Shown: piece by piece, positions 1-7,953 of the stretch | How positions within the stretch are numbered: the stretch's first letter is position 1 | Layout of the letters: the number at the start of each line of letters is the position of its first letter | Source: Mucilaginibacter ginsenosidivorans | GTDB lineage: Bacteria > Bacteroidota > Bacteroidia > Sphingobacteriales > Sphingobacteriaceae | DNA: 64,000 bases | Reading direction: 5' to 3' | NCBI RefSeq assembly: GCF_007971025.1 | Contig: NZ_CP042436.1 | Location: 5,288,834 to 5,352,833, forward strand | Made by a program: the position numbers and the translations under genes | The notes under the pieces: generated by a model | What the model was told of the DNA's origin: nothing | The model's database searches: none | What the model saw: only the letters and a program-made list of their open reading frames with translations

Positions 1-608
1 TTAAAATCAGGGAAGTTCTTGTAGAGAGATTGTATGCTTGAAGGGCTAAAAAATGCCAGTACATCGTAAAAAACGTCGGCCAGATCGGACAGGTCGCTGC
101 ATACCGTACGGAACAATACGGCGGGGGTAAAATCATAGCCATTATCCAGCAAAAATTTCTGCGTTTCTTCTGCTGCAACGTCAGAGCAGGGATACAGGAA
201 TTTTTCACTTGAATGTTTTTTTAATACTTCGGCCAGGTCGGACGCGGTTTGTTTGCCGAAAAATATTTTTCTTTTACGGTATTGAATATATTTTTGAAGA
301 TAAAGGGCGATAGTTTCTGAAAGGCAGAAGTATTTCATGTCAACAGGCACCTCAAAGCGCATTTCTTCGCAAATACGGAAAAAGTGATCGGCTGAGTTTC
401 GGCTCGTAAAGATGACAGCGGTAAAATCGGGCAGGTTGATCTTTTCTTTCCTGAAGTCTTTTGCGGGTACACCCTCAACATGAATAAATGATCTGAAATC
501 GATCTTTAGATTGTATTTCTTTGCCAGTTCGGAATACGGGTTTTTGTCATTCTCGGGCTTTGGCAAAGTAACCAATATGCTTTTAACCTTTTTCTTTCTT
601 TCTTCCAA
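1..608 (-). CDS. hemD: Uroporphyrinogen-III synthase, N-terminal part (runs off the window)
   Basis: Cyclises hydroxymethylbilane to uroporphyrinogen III in cytosolic tetrapyrrole synthesis. About 202 residues are present and the frame is still open at base 1, so the C-terminus (family length about 250) lies outside the window. Visible motifs include VTLPKPE near the N-terminus, TAVIFTSRNSADHF (first lobe, the usual TS.N element) and FFSPSSIQSL (second lobe, the S.S element). The best start is TTG at 608, giving LEERKKKVKSI; no in-frame ATG precedes the conserved region. It lies 26 bases downstream of the DUF4271 gene on the same strand, a pairing common in Bacteroidota, so the two are probably co-transcribed. 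Function is inferred from these motifs and from context; confidence is good. Confidence 0.85.
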   Translation of the reverse strand, partial: MEERKKKVKSILVTLPKPENDKNPYSELAKKYNLKIDFRSFIHVEGVPAKDFRKEKINLPDFTAVIFTSRNSADHFFRICEEMRFEVPVDMKYFCLSETIALYLQKYIQYRKRKIFFGKQTASDLAEVLKKHSSEKFLYPCSDVAAEETQKFLLDNGYDFTPAVLFRTVCSDLSDLADVFYDVLAFFSPSSIQSLYKNFPDF

Positions 609-634
609 AATACTTATATATAAAAACGTGACGC

Positions 635-1612
635 CTATATCTTTAATGCCTTAATCAAAATCAAAATAGGGCAAATTTCGAGGGCACAAAGATAGACAAT
701 TAAATAAAATTTATGAAATAGAATGTTAGAAATGATGCCTACGCTCCCCCGCAGGTATTGCCAAACGACTATAGCCGCTATGAGAATGAAGGCAAAAAAC
801 AGCACATATTTTATAAACGGGTCGGGCAGCAAACTGAAGCAAAGAGAGACCGGCAAAAACACGAAACCTACGTTAAAATAGGTAAGGTAGGATACCGATA
901 GATATTCGCTGACCAACTTGCCGGTGCCAAACACAAAACCGAGAAATTTGACCACAAGGAACTTGACAGCAAACAGTACCAGGATGATAAAAGTAAGCGA
1001 AAAGAACAGCTGGGCGCCCCCGATGGTATAATATACATGCCGGTATGCCGAAAACTGGTAAAGGAACAGCCCGAATGTAAGTGCGAACAACAGGAAGAGC
1101 GCCAGGAAGGTCCACGAGTTGATGCCCCCATCCTCCTTGCTAACCTGGTTAAGCATACGCTTACTATAGAACGATTGCCATACGCTCTCGACATCCTTAC
1201 CCATAAAAAGGTTAAGTATGGCCGCATAGATCAACAAAGCAAGGATAATGCCGATAACCCACCTATCTCGCGAAGGACGGCTGCTGCCTTCTTTCAGTAA
1301 ACTTTTTGATTTGGTATGGATATCCAGGTAATTGGTACCCTTATACATATACTTTTGGATCAGGGTATCCATCAGCATATCGTGCCGGGCCGGGTCGGCA
1401 GGGCGGATGTATTTGGTGGCCAGGGAGTCCTGTACCAACTGATCATGCTGTTGCATAGCCAGTGCAACGGAATCCAAAAAAGGCAGGTGCTTATTTTGCG
1501 TAGCAGCCGGGGCCAGCGTATCGCCGTTTTTTAAGGTATCAGAAACCTGCTGTGCGAGGGCATTCACAGTAAAAAACAACATCAGCAAAAAGCACGCGGC
1601 AAAAGATCGCAT
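635..1612 (-). CDS. DUF4271 family integral membrane protein
   Basis: A 325-residue protein beginning MRSFAACFLLM, which gives a clear signal peptide ending near NALAQQ. An ATG seven codons further upstream is possible but would place MIESIYR before the signal sequence. Residues about 20-115 are polar and probably periplasmic. At least six hydrophobic segments follow, starting around WVIGIILALLIYAAILNL, and the C-terminus ends in a hydrophobic helix. This is the pattern of DUF4271, a Bacteroidota family of unknown function usually found next to uroporphyrinogen-III synthase, as here. It may act in envelope or tetrapyrrole-related processes, but nothing in the sequence shows a catalytic site. 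A TAnnTTTG promoter element lies 30 bases upstream. Confidence 0.8.
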   Translation of the reverse strand: MRSFAACFLLMLFFTVNALAQQVSDTLKNGDTLAPAATQNKHLPFLDSVALAMQQHDQLVQDSLATKYIRPADPARHDMLMDTLIQKYMYKGTNYLDIHTKSKSLLKEGSSRPSRDRWVIGIILALLIYAAILNLFMGKDVESVWQSFYSKRMLNQVSKEDGGINSWTFLALFLLFALTFGLFLYQFSAYRHVYYTIGGAQLFFSLTFIILVLFAVKFLVVKFLGFVFGTGKLVSEYLSVSYLTYFNVGFVFLPVSLCFSLLPDPFIKYVLFFAFILIAAIVVWQYLRGSVGIISNILFHKFYLIVYLCALEICPILILIKALKI

Positions 1613-1641
1613 ACGGTAAATACTCTCAATCAATACGATCG

Positions 1642-1649
1642 CAAAGGTA
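1642..1649 (-). promoter_or_regulatory. Putative -7 promoter element for the DUF4271-hemD operon
   Basis: On the minus strand these bases read TACCTTTG, an exact match to the Bacteroidota -7 consensus TAnnTTTG, 30 bases upstream of the ATG at 1612. A clear -33 TTTG is not visible. An AT-rich hairpin (arms 1680-1689 and 1694-1703) lies just upstream. Confidence 0.5.
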
Positions 1650-1704
1650 CCGCAATATTTAGTTGCTTTTATTCAATACAAATTATTTAGTGTTAAATAA
1701 TTTG

Positions 1705-1730
1705 CAAACAAATACAGGCAGCCCGCCTGT
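1705..1730 (-). terminator. Rho-independent terminator after the lipoprotein gene
   Basis: A six-base-pair GC-rich stem (arms 1714-1719 and 1725-1730, loop AGCCC) lies immediately after the stop codon of the minus-strand lipoprotein gene. On that strand it is followed by the T-rich run ATTTGTTTG. Confidence 0.65.
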
Positions 1731-2834
1731 TTACCTGGTGAATTTAGCAACGTATGACTGTCCATCCGCACCAGTAAAACTACCCGCGGCATAAATGTTG
1801 CCTTCTTTATCCGCGATAACGACACTAATGGGGTTATTCGCAGCCAGCGCATTAGCGCCTCCCAGTTCTGTCCACTTCAGGCCGTCCCACTCAGCTACAT
1901 AATATTTATTACCGGCGTTGGTAAATTGACCGGCAACATAAACATGGCCATTACCATCAGTGGTTATTGAATTGATATCTCCATTAAATATGGCATCGCC
2001 CAATTGCGTCCACGCTGATCCATTCCATTTTGATATGTACCTTTTATTGTTAATATCGGTGAAACGACCCCCTGCATACAGATTCCCGGCATTATCAAGC
2101 GCAACGCGACTGATAACTGCGTTAGCCTGCAATTTGCCTATGGGAGTCCATCCGGTACTGCTATTATATTTAGCTACATAATAATAGCCGTCGGATTTAT
2201 AATCGCCGGATGCATAGAGGTTACCCGATGGATCGGATATAAGGCACCAGGCTTGCGGATTGGATAGCGCAGTAGGTGGATTACCGATGGACACCCAATT
2301 ACTGCCGCTTCTTTTAACAAAATTAGTACCAACTGTAGTCACTATGCTAAACTCGGAATACGCCACTCCCGCCGGATCAACCGCAAGTACATCAAGGGGT
2401 TGCTTGGATAAATGTGTGCCAACATCCTTTAATGACGACCAGGTTGAACCGTTCCACATCACAGCATTCTTATAACCGGTCTCGTCGGTAAACTCACCGC
2501 CCAGGTAAACATTGCCCACGTTGTCCAACGCGATAACGTGACCCGCATCATTCGCGTTTAGCGCTCCCACGTCCTTCCAGTCGGTGCCGTCCCAAACATT
2601 TAAGTTCCATTCGTCATTACTATTAAAGTGGTCTCCGGCAGCATATAAGTTCCCTTTTGCGTCTATTTTCATATCAAAAATATAACCATCCGCCTTCATC
2701 GCATGGCTATCTGTCCCCAGCCTGCTCCATCCCTTAGGCGTGGCGGGTGTTTTTGGTTTGTTGTTATCCGAATCACTTTTACTACAGCCAAATACCAGGC
2801 TGTATATAAGAAGGAAAAAAAATGCACGTTTCAT
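1731..2834 (-). CDS. Secreted lipoprotein with repeated beta-propeller-like motifs
   Basis: A 367-residue protein. The start at 2834 gives MKRAFFFLLIYSLVFGCS, a lipoprotein signal with lipobox VFGC; a longer in-frame start only adds charged residues before it. The mature part carries at least six imperfect repeats of the form DxxGNLYAAGxF followed by a tryptophan segment such as WNGSTW or WDGLKW (examples: GNLYAAGDH, GNVYLGGEF, GNLYAGGRF, GHVYVAGQF, GNIYAAGSF). These resemble delta-60 or kelch-like blades, so an extracellular beta-propeller anchored in a membrane is likely. No catalytic residues can be named. It is transcribed divergently from the histidine kinase at 3242, and the two share a 407-base regulatory region holding two copies of a dyad, which suggests it belongs to that system's regulon. 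Confidence 0.75.
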   Translation of the reverse strand: MKRAFFFLLIYSLVFGCSKSDSDNNKPKTPATPKGWSRLGTDSHAMKADGYIFDMKIDAKGNLYAAGDHFNSNDEWNLNVWDGTDWKDVGALNANDAGHVIALDNVGNVYLGGEFTDETGYKNAVMWNGSTWSSLKDVGTHLSKQPLDVLAVDPAGVAYSEFSIVTTVGTNFVKRSGSNWVSIGNPPTALSNPQAWCLISDPSGNLYASGDYKSDGYYYVAKYNSSTGWTPIGKLQANAVISRVALDNAGNLYAGGRFTDINNKRYISKWNGSAWTQLGDAIFNGDINSITTDGNGHVYVAGQFTNAGNKYYVAEWDGLKWTELGGANALAANNPISVVIADKEGNIYAAGSFTGADGQSYVAKFTR

Positions 2835-2882
2835 ATTACAGCGTTTTAGTATTATCAAAATTTCTACAATTATAGCTTTGGG

Positions 2883-2902
2883 TAAATACTCAATTTATAG
2901 TA
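2883..2902 (+). promoter_or_regulatory. Dyad operator, copy 1 (upstream of lipoprotein gene)
   Basis: TACTC at 2887-2891, a six-base spacer, then TAGTA at 2898-2902, preceded by TAAA. It matches copy 2 at 19 of 20 positions. It lies about 50-70 bases upstream of the lipoprotein ATG (2834). The layout, two heptamers separated by two bases, resembles NarL-family sites. Confidence 0.6.
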
Positions 2903-3155
2903 CCCCGGTCATTTAGCAGCAGGGTATTTAACTGCCGGTCACATCACCTGCCGTGGCGGTTTACACAAATGTTCCTATCCCATTTGGCGGTTCGGGCGGG
3001 ACTTTTTGCTGTGCGGGTTGTGTCTTTGACCTTGACGCCGGTCAACCCATTTTTAACAGGGCCTATCAATAAGACGGTTAATAAAAAATAAAACGATAAC
3101 TGCTTCATTGTTCCGGGGTTGTAATACCCAAAACTTGAACAATAATCACCAGCAG

Positions 3156-3175
3156 TAAATACTCAATTTAGAGTA
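3156..3175 (+). promoter_or_regulatory. Dyad operator, copy 2 (upstream of histidine kinase gene)
   Basis: A perfect inverted repeat TACTC-N6-GAGTA (3160-3164 and 3171-3175) preceded by TAAA. It lies 67-86 bases upstream of the kinase ATG at 3242 and is nearly identical to copy 1. A TAAATTGC sequence, loosely like a -7 element, begins 24 bases after its end. Confidence 0.62.
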
Positions 3176-3241
3176 TGCCGCATAATACCTTGCATTGATA
3201 AATTGCGCCGGATACAGGTTTTTTGATATATTTATTACGGC

Positions 3242-5224
3242 ATGAGAATACTGACCCGATCACTTTATCACATTACAATACTGGTAGCTTTGGTATTGAC
3301 ACTACCTGATGGGCTTTTTGCGCAAACACGGGTTATCGACGACCTAAAGAATAAAATTGCAAATGCCCCACCGGCCCGGAAACTCCAACTTTTGCTGGCA
3401 TTGGGAGAATATCATCAAAGTATCAATAAAGATTCACTTTACCGGTATGCATTAACCGCCCGCAAACTGGCAAAACAGGTTAAAGATGCTGATAAGCAGG
3501 CGCTGGCCGATATCATGCTGATCAACGCATACCTGCGCGACAACCGGACAGATGGCGCCGCGTTATTAACCGACTCGGTCTTAAAACATTATTCATTTGA
3601 AAATGCGGCAACACGGTCAATTTATTTCAAACTTGAAGAATTGAAAGTTGATTGCTTTGGAGATGCGTCCGACTATAAAAATGCGCTTGCGCAATTATAC
3701 CAGATCATCCGCGAAGCAGAACAGGCCGGCGATGCGACGGCCCTTGCCAGGAACATGAGTACTGTCGGTGTGATCAACTACAACCTCGATCATGTTCCGG
3801 TGGCCTTTTCCTGGTATTTTAAAGGGTCGGCGCATATAACCGATGAACCGCGGTTTGATTCGCCGGCAGCGGTATTATACATCAACCTGGCGGAAACTTA
3901 CCGTTGGGTGGGAAAAACGGATTCGGCGTTTTTCTATGTCGACAAAGCCATCCCGCGGTGCAACAGGGTATCGAACCTGTTTTACATGGCTAATGCACTG
4001 AGGGTTAAGGCCAGTATTTTAAAAGATCAAAAGAAATTTGATGTAGCTGAACAAGTGATGATGCAATGCATCGCTATCCGCGAAAAAGTAGAAGGCAAAC
4101 TGCCATTATCAAACGAGAAACTTGCGTTGGCATCCATTTACATGCGTGCGCAGCAACCAGGTAAAGCTATTAATCTTTTGAACGAAGCAATAGCGAGGTC
4201 CGATTCGGCCGCAAAAGCTATTTCGATCAAAAATAAAAAGCCGGCCACAGAGATTTCTGCCTTAAAAATATCGGCATACCGTACGTTGGCCAAATGCTAC
4301 CAGGATAAGGGAGACACCAAAAATTATGCGGCCACCCTCGAAAAACTTATTCATGAAAATGACGCCTTTTACGCAGCTAATTCGGCCGATGCCATAGCCG
4401 AACTTCAGGCTAAATATGACCTTCAAAAAAAGGAAAGCACTATCGCGAAACAGCAATTGGCCATCGCAGAAAAAAACTACCTTTTATATGGCTCGATGAT
4501 CGTACTCCTGCTGCTGGGCCTGGTGGCATGGTTGGTGTTTGTTAATTACAAGCGCAAACAAAATGTAAAAATGCAACTGGCGCTGAATGAAGAGAAACGG
4601 CTGGCGGCCCTATCCATAGTAGAAGCGGAAGAAAAGGAGCGGCGGCGTATAGCTGCCGATCTGCATGATAACATCGGTGCGTACGCTACTGCCATAAGCA
4701 CGGATGTGGAGAAGATAATGGATGGCAACGAACGCCATAATGACAGGACCTTAAACAACCTGCATCAAAACTCAAAAGAGATCATTAATTCTCTGCGCGA
4801 TACCATCTGGGTTTTGAACAAAGAGCACATCACAATAACAGAGATCAGCGACCGTATCAAAAACTACATCGGTAAGTTTTCGGCAACCTATGATAAAATT
4901 GAATTCCACATACAGGAAAATATTGAAAACGATGTTAGTATAGGATCGCGGCATGCACTAAATATATTCCGGATAATGCAGGAGGCGCTGCACAACGCTG
5001 TTAAACACAGCCATGCAAAAAATATAACCATTGCCATTATCAGCAATGGAAACATTCATATTGAAGTAAAGGACGACGGCACAGGCATGCCTGCGGATGC
5101 CTTCAGTAAACATGGGAACGGATTACTGAACATGCAGGAAAGGGCCGAAGAGGTTAATATGAAACTGGAGCTGGCTTCGGGCAACGGCGACGGAACGAGC
5201 TGGACATTATATACTGCAAAATGA
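3242..5224 (+). CDS. TPR-sensor histidine kinase (NarX/LiaS/DesK type)
   Basis: A 660-residue sensor kinase. MRILTRSLYHITILVALVL starts a signal peptide cleaved near LFAQ. Residues about 30-400 form a periplasmic array of TPR-like helical repeats. A transmembrane segment lies near 416-436, followed by a short coiled coil. The HisKA_3 dimerisation domain carries the H-box ERRRIAADLHDNIGAYA with phospho-acceptor His475. The C-terminal HATPase_c domain shows the N-box QEALHNAVKHSH (about residue 580), the G1 box DDGTGMP and the G2 region HGNGLLNMQERA. It pairs with the NarL-type regulator 52 bases downstream. A dyad lies upstream of it and another overlaps its own stop codon, so autoregulation is likely. 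The signal sensed is unknown. Confidence 0.92.
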   Translation: MRILTRSLYHITILVALVLTLPDGLFAQTRVIDDLKNKIANAPPARKLQLLLALGEYHQSINKDSLYRYALTARKLAKQVKDADKQALADIMLINAYLRDNRTDGAALLTDSVLKHYSFENAATRSIYFKLEELKVDCFGDASDYKNALAQLYQIIREAEQAGDATALARNMSTVGVINYNLDHVPVAFSWYFKGSAHITDEPRFDSPAAVLYINLAETYRWVGKTDSAFFYVDKAIPRCNRVSNLFYMANALRVKASILKDQKKFDVAEQVMMQCIAIREKVEGKLPLSNEKLALASIYMRAQQPGKAINLLNEAIARSDSAAKAISIKNKKPATEISALKISAYRTLAKCYQDKGDTKNYAATLEKLIHENDAFYAANSADAIAELQAKYDLQKKESTIAKQQLAIAEKNYLLYGSMIVLLLLGLVAWLVFVNYKRKQNVKMQLALNEEKRLAALSIVEAEEKERRRIAADLHDNIGAYATAISTDVEKIMDGNERHNDRTLNNLHQNSKEIINSLRDTIWVLNKEHITITEISDRIKNYIGKFSATYDKIEFHIQENIENDVSIGSRHALNIFRIMQEALHNAVKHSHAKNITIAIISNGNIHIEVKDDGTGMPADAFSKHGNGLLNMQERAEEVNMKLELASGNGDGTSWTLYTAK

Positions 5225-5231
5225 GTATTTA
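5212..5231 (-). promoter_or_regulatory. Dyad operator, copy 3 (upstream of response regulator gene)
   Basis: Read on the minus strand it is TAAATACTCA followed by a spacer and CAGTA. Inverted half-sites TACTG (5212-5216) and GAGTA (5223-5227) are again six bases apart. It overlaps the end of the kinase gene and lies 46-65 bases upstream of the regulator ATG at 5277. A TATCTTTA sequence, close to TAnnTTTG, starts 24 bases after the GAGTA half-site. Confidence 0.55.
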
Positions 5232-5276
5232 CGGGTCCGTAACCCAGGTATATCTTTATACATTTAAACATAGAAA

Positions 5277-5960
5277 ATGAATAAACCCTTGCGGATAGGT
5301 TTAGTGGATGACAAAAAGGTAAACCGTACCAGTATAACGGACAAACTACGGCAGTTTGATAATCTTGACCTTTGTTTTGTCGCGATAAACGGCAACGACT
5401 GCCTGGAGCAGTTAAAACTGATGCCCCTTCACAAGATGCCGCAGGTGATATTTATGGATCTGGAGATGCCGGGCATGAACGGCATACAAACCATCAGCAT
5501 TGCCAGGTCGCTTTACCCGGATATATATTTTATCGTATTGACCATTTTTGATGATAACGAAAAAATATTTGACGCCATAAGGGCGGGCGCACATGGCTAC
5601 TTGTTAAAAGATGAGAGCGCCGCGGGCCTGCGGGATGCGATTGTGAATATTGCGGAGCACGGCGGCGCACCGATGAGCGCTGCTATTGCGCGGAAAGCCT
5701 TCCAAATACTGAGCCGGGTTGAAGTAAAGCCTGATGATACAAAAACTGAAACAGGAGTATTTGACGAACTGCTTACCGACCGGGAAAAAGAGATACTCCA
5801 ACAAACCATTAAAGGCCACGATGCCAAGCGGGTGGCTGAAATTATGAATAGCAATGTATTAACCGTTCGAAAACACATTGCCAATATTTACCGCAAATTA
5901 CACGTGAGCAGCAAAGCCCAGGTCATCGCGATGGCGCACAAGAACAACTGGCCGCAATAA
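5277..5960 (+). CDS. NarL/FixJ-family response regulator
   Basis: A 227-residue regulator. The receiver domain (about 1-125) has the acidic pair D11-D12, phospho-acceptor Asp61 in VIFMDLEMPGMNG, the switch Thr89 in IVLTIFDD and conserved Lys111 in GYLLKDES. The C-terminal GerE/LuxR helix-turn-helix (about 160-222) shows LTDREKEIL and the recognition region NSNVLTVRKHIANIYRKL. It is the cognate partner of the kinase encoded immediately upstream. The family binds inverted heptamers, and three copies of such a dyad occur only in front of the neighbouring lipoprotein, the kinase and this gene, so a small self-regulated regulon is inferred. Confidence 0.92.
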   Translation: MNKPLRIGLVDDKKVNRTSITDKLRQFDNLDLCFVAINGNDCLEQLKLMPLHKMPQVIFMDLEMPGMNGIQTISIARSLYPDIYFIVLTIFDDNEKIFDAIRAGAHGYLLKDESAAGLRDAIVNIAEHGGAPMSAAIARKAFQILSRVEVKPDDTKTETGVFDELLTDREKEILQQTIKGHDAKRVAEIMNSNVLTVRKHIANIYRKLHVSSKAQVIAMAHKNNWPQ

Positions 5961-5971
5961 AAGAATATGCC

Positions 5972-5979
5972 TACTTTTG
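5972..5979 (+). promoter_or_regulatory. Putative -7 promoter element for hemW
   Basis: TACTTTTG matches TAnnTTTG exactly. Transcription would begin within a few bases of the hemW ATG at 5984, giving a nearly leaderless message. Confidence 0.45.
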
Positions 5980-5983
5980 CAGA

Positions 5984-7105
5984 ATGGCGGGCATCTACAT
6001 TCACATTCCTTTTTGCAAGCAAGCCTGCCATTACTGCGATTTTCATTTCAGCACTTCGCTGGCTTATAAGGATGACCTGCTGAAGGCAATAATCAAAGAG
6101 ATTGGCCTGCAAAAAAACTACTTTGATCAAGAATCCATCGAAACCATTTACTTTGGTGGAGGTACGCCATCACTATTGAATGGAGATGAGGTCAATTCCA
6201 TAATTGATACCATTACAGGGTTGCATACGGTATCGTCAAATGCTGAGATCACGCTGGAAGCCAATCCGGATGACCTGGATAACAAAAAGATACAGGAATT
6301 ACGGGGCACGCCGGTCAACCGTTTCAGCATAGGCATACAAAGTTTTTTTGATGAAGACCTGAGATGGATGAACCGGGCACATAGGGCCGACGAGGCAGAA
6401 TCGTCGGTAAAGCGGGCGCAGGATATGGGGTTCGAGAATATTACGGTCGACCTGATCTATGGCTATCCGCTGCTTACAGACCAGAAATGGAAGGCGAATC
6501 TTGATAAAGTTTTTGAACTGCAGGTGCCGCATGTGTCCTGCTATTCGATGACGATTGAGCCACGCACCACGCTTGCATCGTTCATCAAAAAGAAAGCAGA
6601 GCCACCTATGAACGAAGGGCAAAGCGCCGATCAATTTTTATACCTGGCGGATGCGATGCAACAGCATAGCTTCGAGCATTACGAAATCTCCAATTTTTGC
6701 AAGCCAGGACATTATTCGAGGCACAATACCAACTACTGGCAAGGGGTAAAATACCTGGGCATAGGGCCTTCGGCACATTCTTATAACAGTGAAACCCGGC
6801 AGTGGAATATCGCCAATAATGCAAAGTATATCCAGGGCGTTTACAGTGGAAACATACCCGCGGAAACAGAGGTACTTACCGAAACCAATCGCCTCAATGA
6901 ATATATCATGACCTCGCTGCGCACCATGTGGGGGCTCGATCTTGATCAGTTAAATGTCATTGCTGCCGGTTCGTCCGATATTCTGCTGAAACTGACCGGC
7001 GAGTTTTTTGACAAGCAGTGGATACGCCGCGAAAACAACATCCTCTACCTTACCCAAACCGGCAAATTATACGCCGACCACATAGCCGCTGAGCTCTTTT
7101 TTTAG
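5984..7105 (+). CDS. hemW: HemW-like radical SAM protein (heme chaperone)
   Basis: A 373-residue radical SAM enzyme. The cluster motif CKQACHYCDF places the 4Fe-4S ligands at Cys11, Cys15 and Cys18. YFGGGTPSLL (the glycine-rich SAM contact), EANPDDL, RFSIGIQSF and DLIYGYPLLTDQ follow in the usual order for the HemN/HemW superfamily, and the C-terminal HemN domain carries GIGPSAHSY. The length, well below the 450 or so residues of HemN, and the lack of the longer N-terminal extension favour HemW, which binds heme and is thought to insert it into respiratory proteins, over a coproporphyrinogen dehydrogenase. The start has the motif at the expected position. The respiratory genes further along the window make a heme-trafficking role plausible here. 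Confidence 0.88.
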   Translation: MAGIYIHIPFCKQACHYCDFHFSTSLAYKDDLLKAIIKEIGLQKNYFDQESIETIYFGGGTPSLLNGDEVNSIIDTITGLHTVSSNAEITLEANPDDLDNKKIQELRGTPVNRFSIGIQSFFDEDLRWMNRAHRADEAESSVKRAQDMGFENITVDLIYGYPLLTDQKWKANLDKVFELQVPHVSCYSMTIEPRTTLASFIKKKAEPPMNEGQSADQFLYLADAMQQHSFEHYEISNFCKPGHYSRHNTNYWQGVKYLGIGPSAHSYNSETRQWNIANNAKYIQGVYSGNIPAETEVLTETNRLNEYIMTSLRTMWGLDLDQLNVIAAGSSDILLKLTGEFFDKQWIRRENNILYLTQTGKLYADHIAAELFF

Positions 7106-7248
7106 GAGCTCGCGCAACTACGAAATATTCCTGTTTCCGGTTTGAAATAGCTTAAAACCTTAGGCTATTGGAATTATACCTGCCTTAAAATCCATGGCTG
7201 TACTCCGCCCGTATCTTCCCCAAACATCACAAAAATTTAAAACACAAA

Positions 7249-7797
7249 ATGAAAAAATTGATTATCGCGGCGTTTGCTTTAGCAGCTATCGCATTTGCGC
7301 CAAGGACTTATGCTCAAACAAAAATGGTAGGCGGGGCAGCCATGTATCCTACTAAAAATATTGTTGAGAACGCAGTTAACTCAAAAGACCACACTACGCT
7401 TGTTGCAGCTGTTAAAGCAGCGGGTTTGGTTGAAACTTTGGAAAGCGCAGGGCCTTTCACTGTTTTCGCACCGACCAACGAGGCATTCAATAAACTGCCT
7501 GCCGGTACAGTCGATAACCTGGTAAAACCTGAAAACAAAGCAACGCTGACCAAAATTTTAACTTACCATGTAGTTGCCGGAAAACTTAGTTCGGCCGACC
7601 TGATGGCGAAAGTGAAGGAAGGTAATGGAAAAGCGGAATTAACCACCGTACAGGGCGGCAAACTGACCGTGATGCAGCAGGGTAAAAAACTTTACCTGGT
7701 CGACGAAAAAGGCGGCAAATCATGGATCACCATTGCCGACGTAAACCAGAGCAACGGCGTTATCCACGTGGTGAATACCGTATTGATGCCGAATTGA
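7249..7797 (+). CDS. Secreted fasciclin (FAS1) domain protein
   Basis: A 182-residue protein. MKKLIIAAFALAAIAFAP starts a Sec signal peptide cleaved near TYAQT. One FAS1 domain fills the rest: TLVAAVKAAGLVETL, the H1-like FTVFAPTNEAFNKLP, TKILTYHVVAGKL, and the closing NGVIHVVNTVLMP. FAS1 domains mediate adhesion or protein interaction at the cell surface or in the periplasm; the sequence gives no more specific role. It stands alone, with 143 bases of leader after hemW and a strong terminator directly downstream. Confidence 0.9.
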   Translation: MKKLIIAAFALAAIAFAPRTYAQTKMVGGAAMYPTKNIVENAVNSKDHTTLVAAVKAAGLVETLESAGPFTVFAPTNEAFNKLPAGTVDNLVKPENKATLTKILTYHVVAGKLSSADLMAKVKEGNGKAELTTVQGGKLTVMQQGKKLYLVDEKGGKSWITIADVNQSNGVIHVVNTVLMPN

Positions 7798-7834
7798 TCA
7801 GTTAGCTTTATATGTTTGCAGTGTAAACTGAAGG

Positions 7835-7866
7835 GCCCGGGTGCGAAAAGCGTCCGGGCTTTTTTG
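7835..7866 (+). terminator. Rho-independent terminator after the fasciclin gene
   Basis: A six-base-pair GC stem (GCCCGG 7835-7840 with CCGGGC 7854-7859) extends inward through two wobble and two GC pairs to a GAAAA loop, followed by a run of six T. Confidence 0.85.
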
Positions 7867-7915
7867 TTTACAGCGTCATAATATTTGTTGGTAGCGATTA
7901 GTAACCCGAAAGCGT

Positions 7916-7923
7916 TATCTTTG
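7916..7923 (+). promoter_or_regulatory. Putative -7 promoter element for the JmjC-like gene
   Basis: TATCTTTG matches TAnnTTTG exactly and lies 30 bases before the ATG at 7954. A TTTG is present at 7884-7887, but its 28-base spacing is longer than usual for a -33 element. Confidence 0.5.
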
Positions 7924-7953
7924 CAGCTTTGCAAATAAGGATCTGAATTGCAT

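Larger units (their letters stand above)
2835..3241. other. Divergent intergenic region (407 bases) between lipoprotein and histidine kinase genes
   Basis: No credible coding sequence is present. It contains two copies of a 20-bp dyad, one near each end (2883-2902 and 3156-3175), and AT-rich promoter-like stretches facing each gene. The middle, about 2930-3060, is GC-richer and shows nothing I can assign. Confidence 0.7.

Noticed and set aside
1..3. A stop codon for the hemD gene at the very start of the window (TTA read as TAA on the minus strand)
   Set aside because: The triplet is out of frame with the hemD reading frame, whose last complete codon in the window ends at base 3; the protein continues beyond the window.
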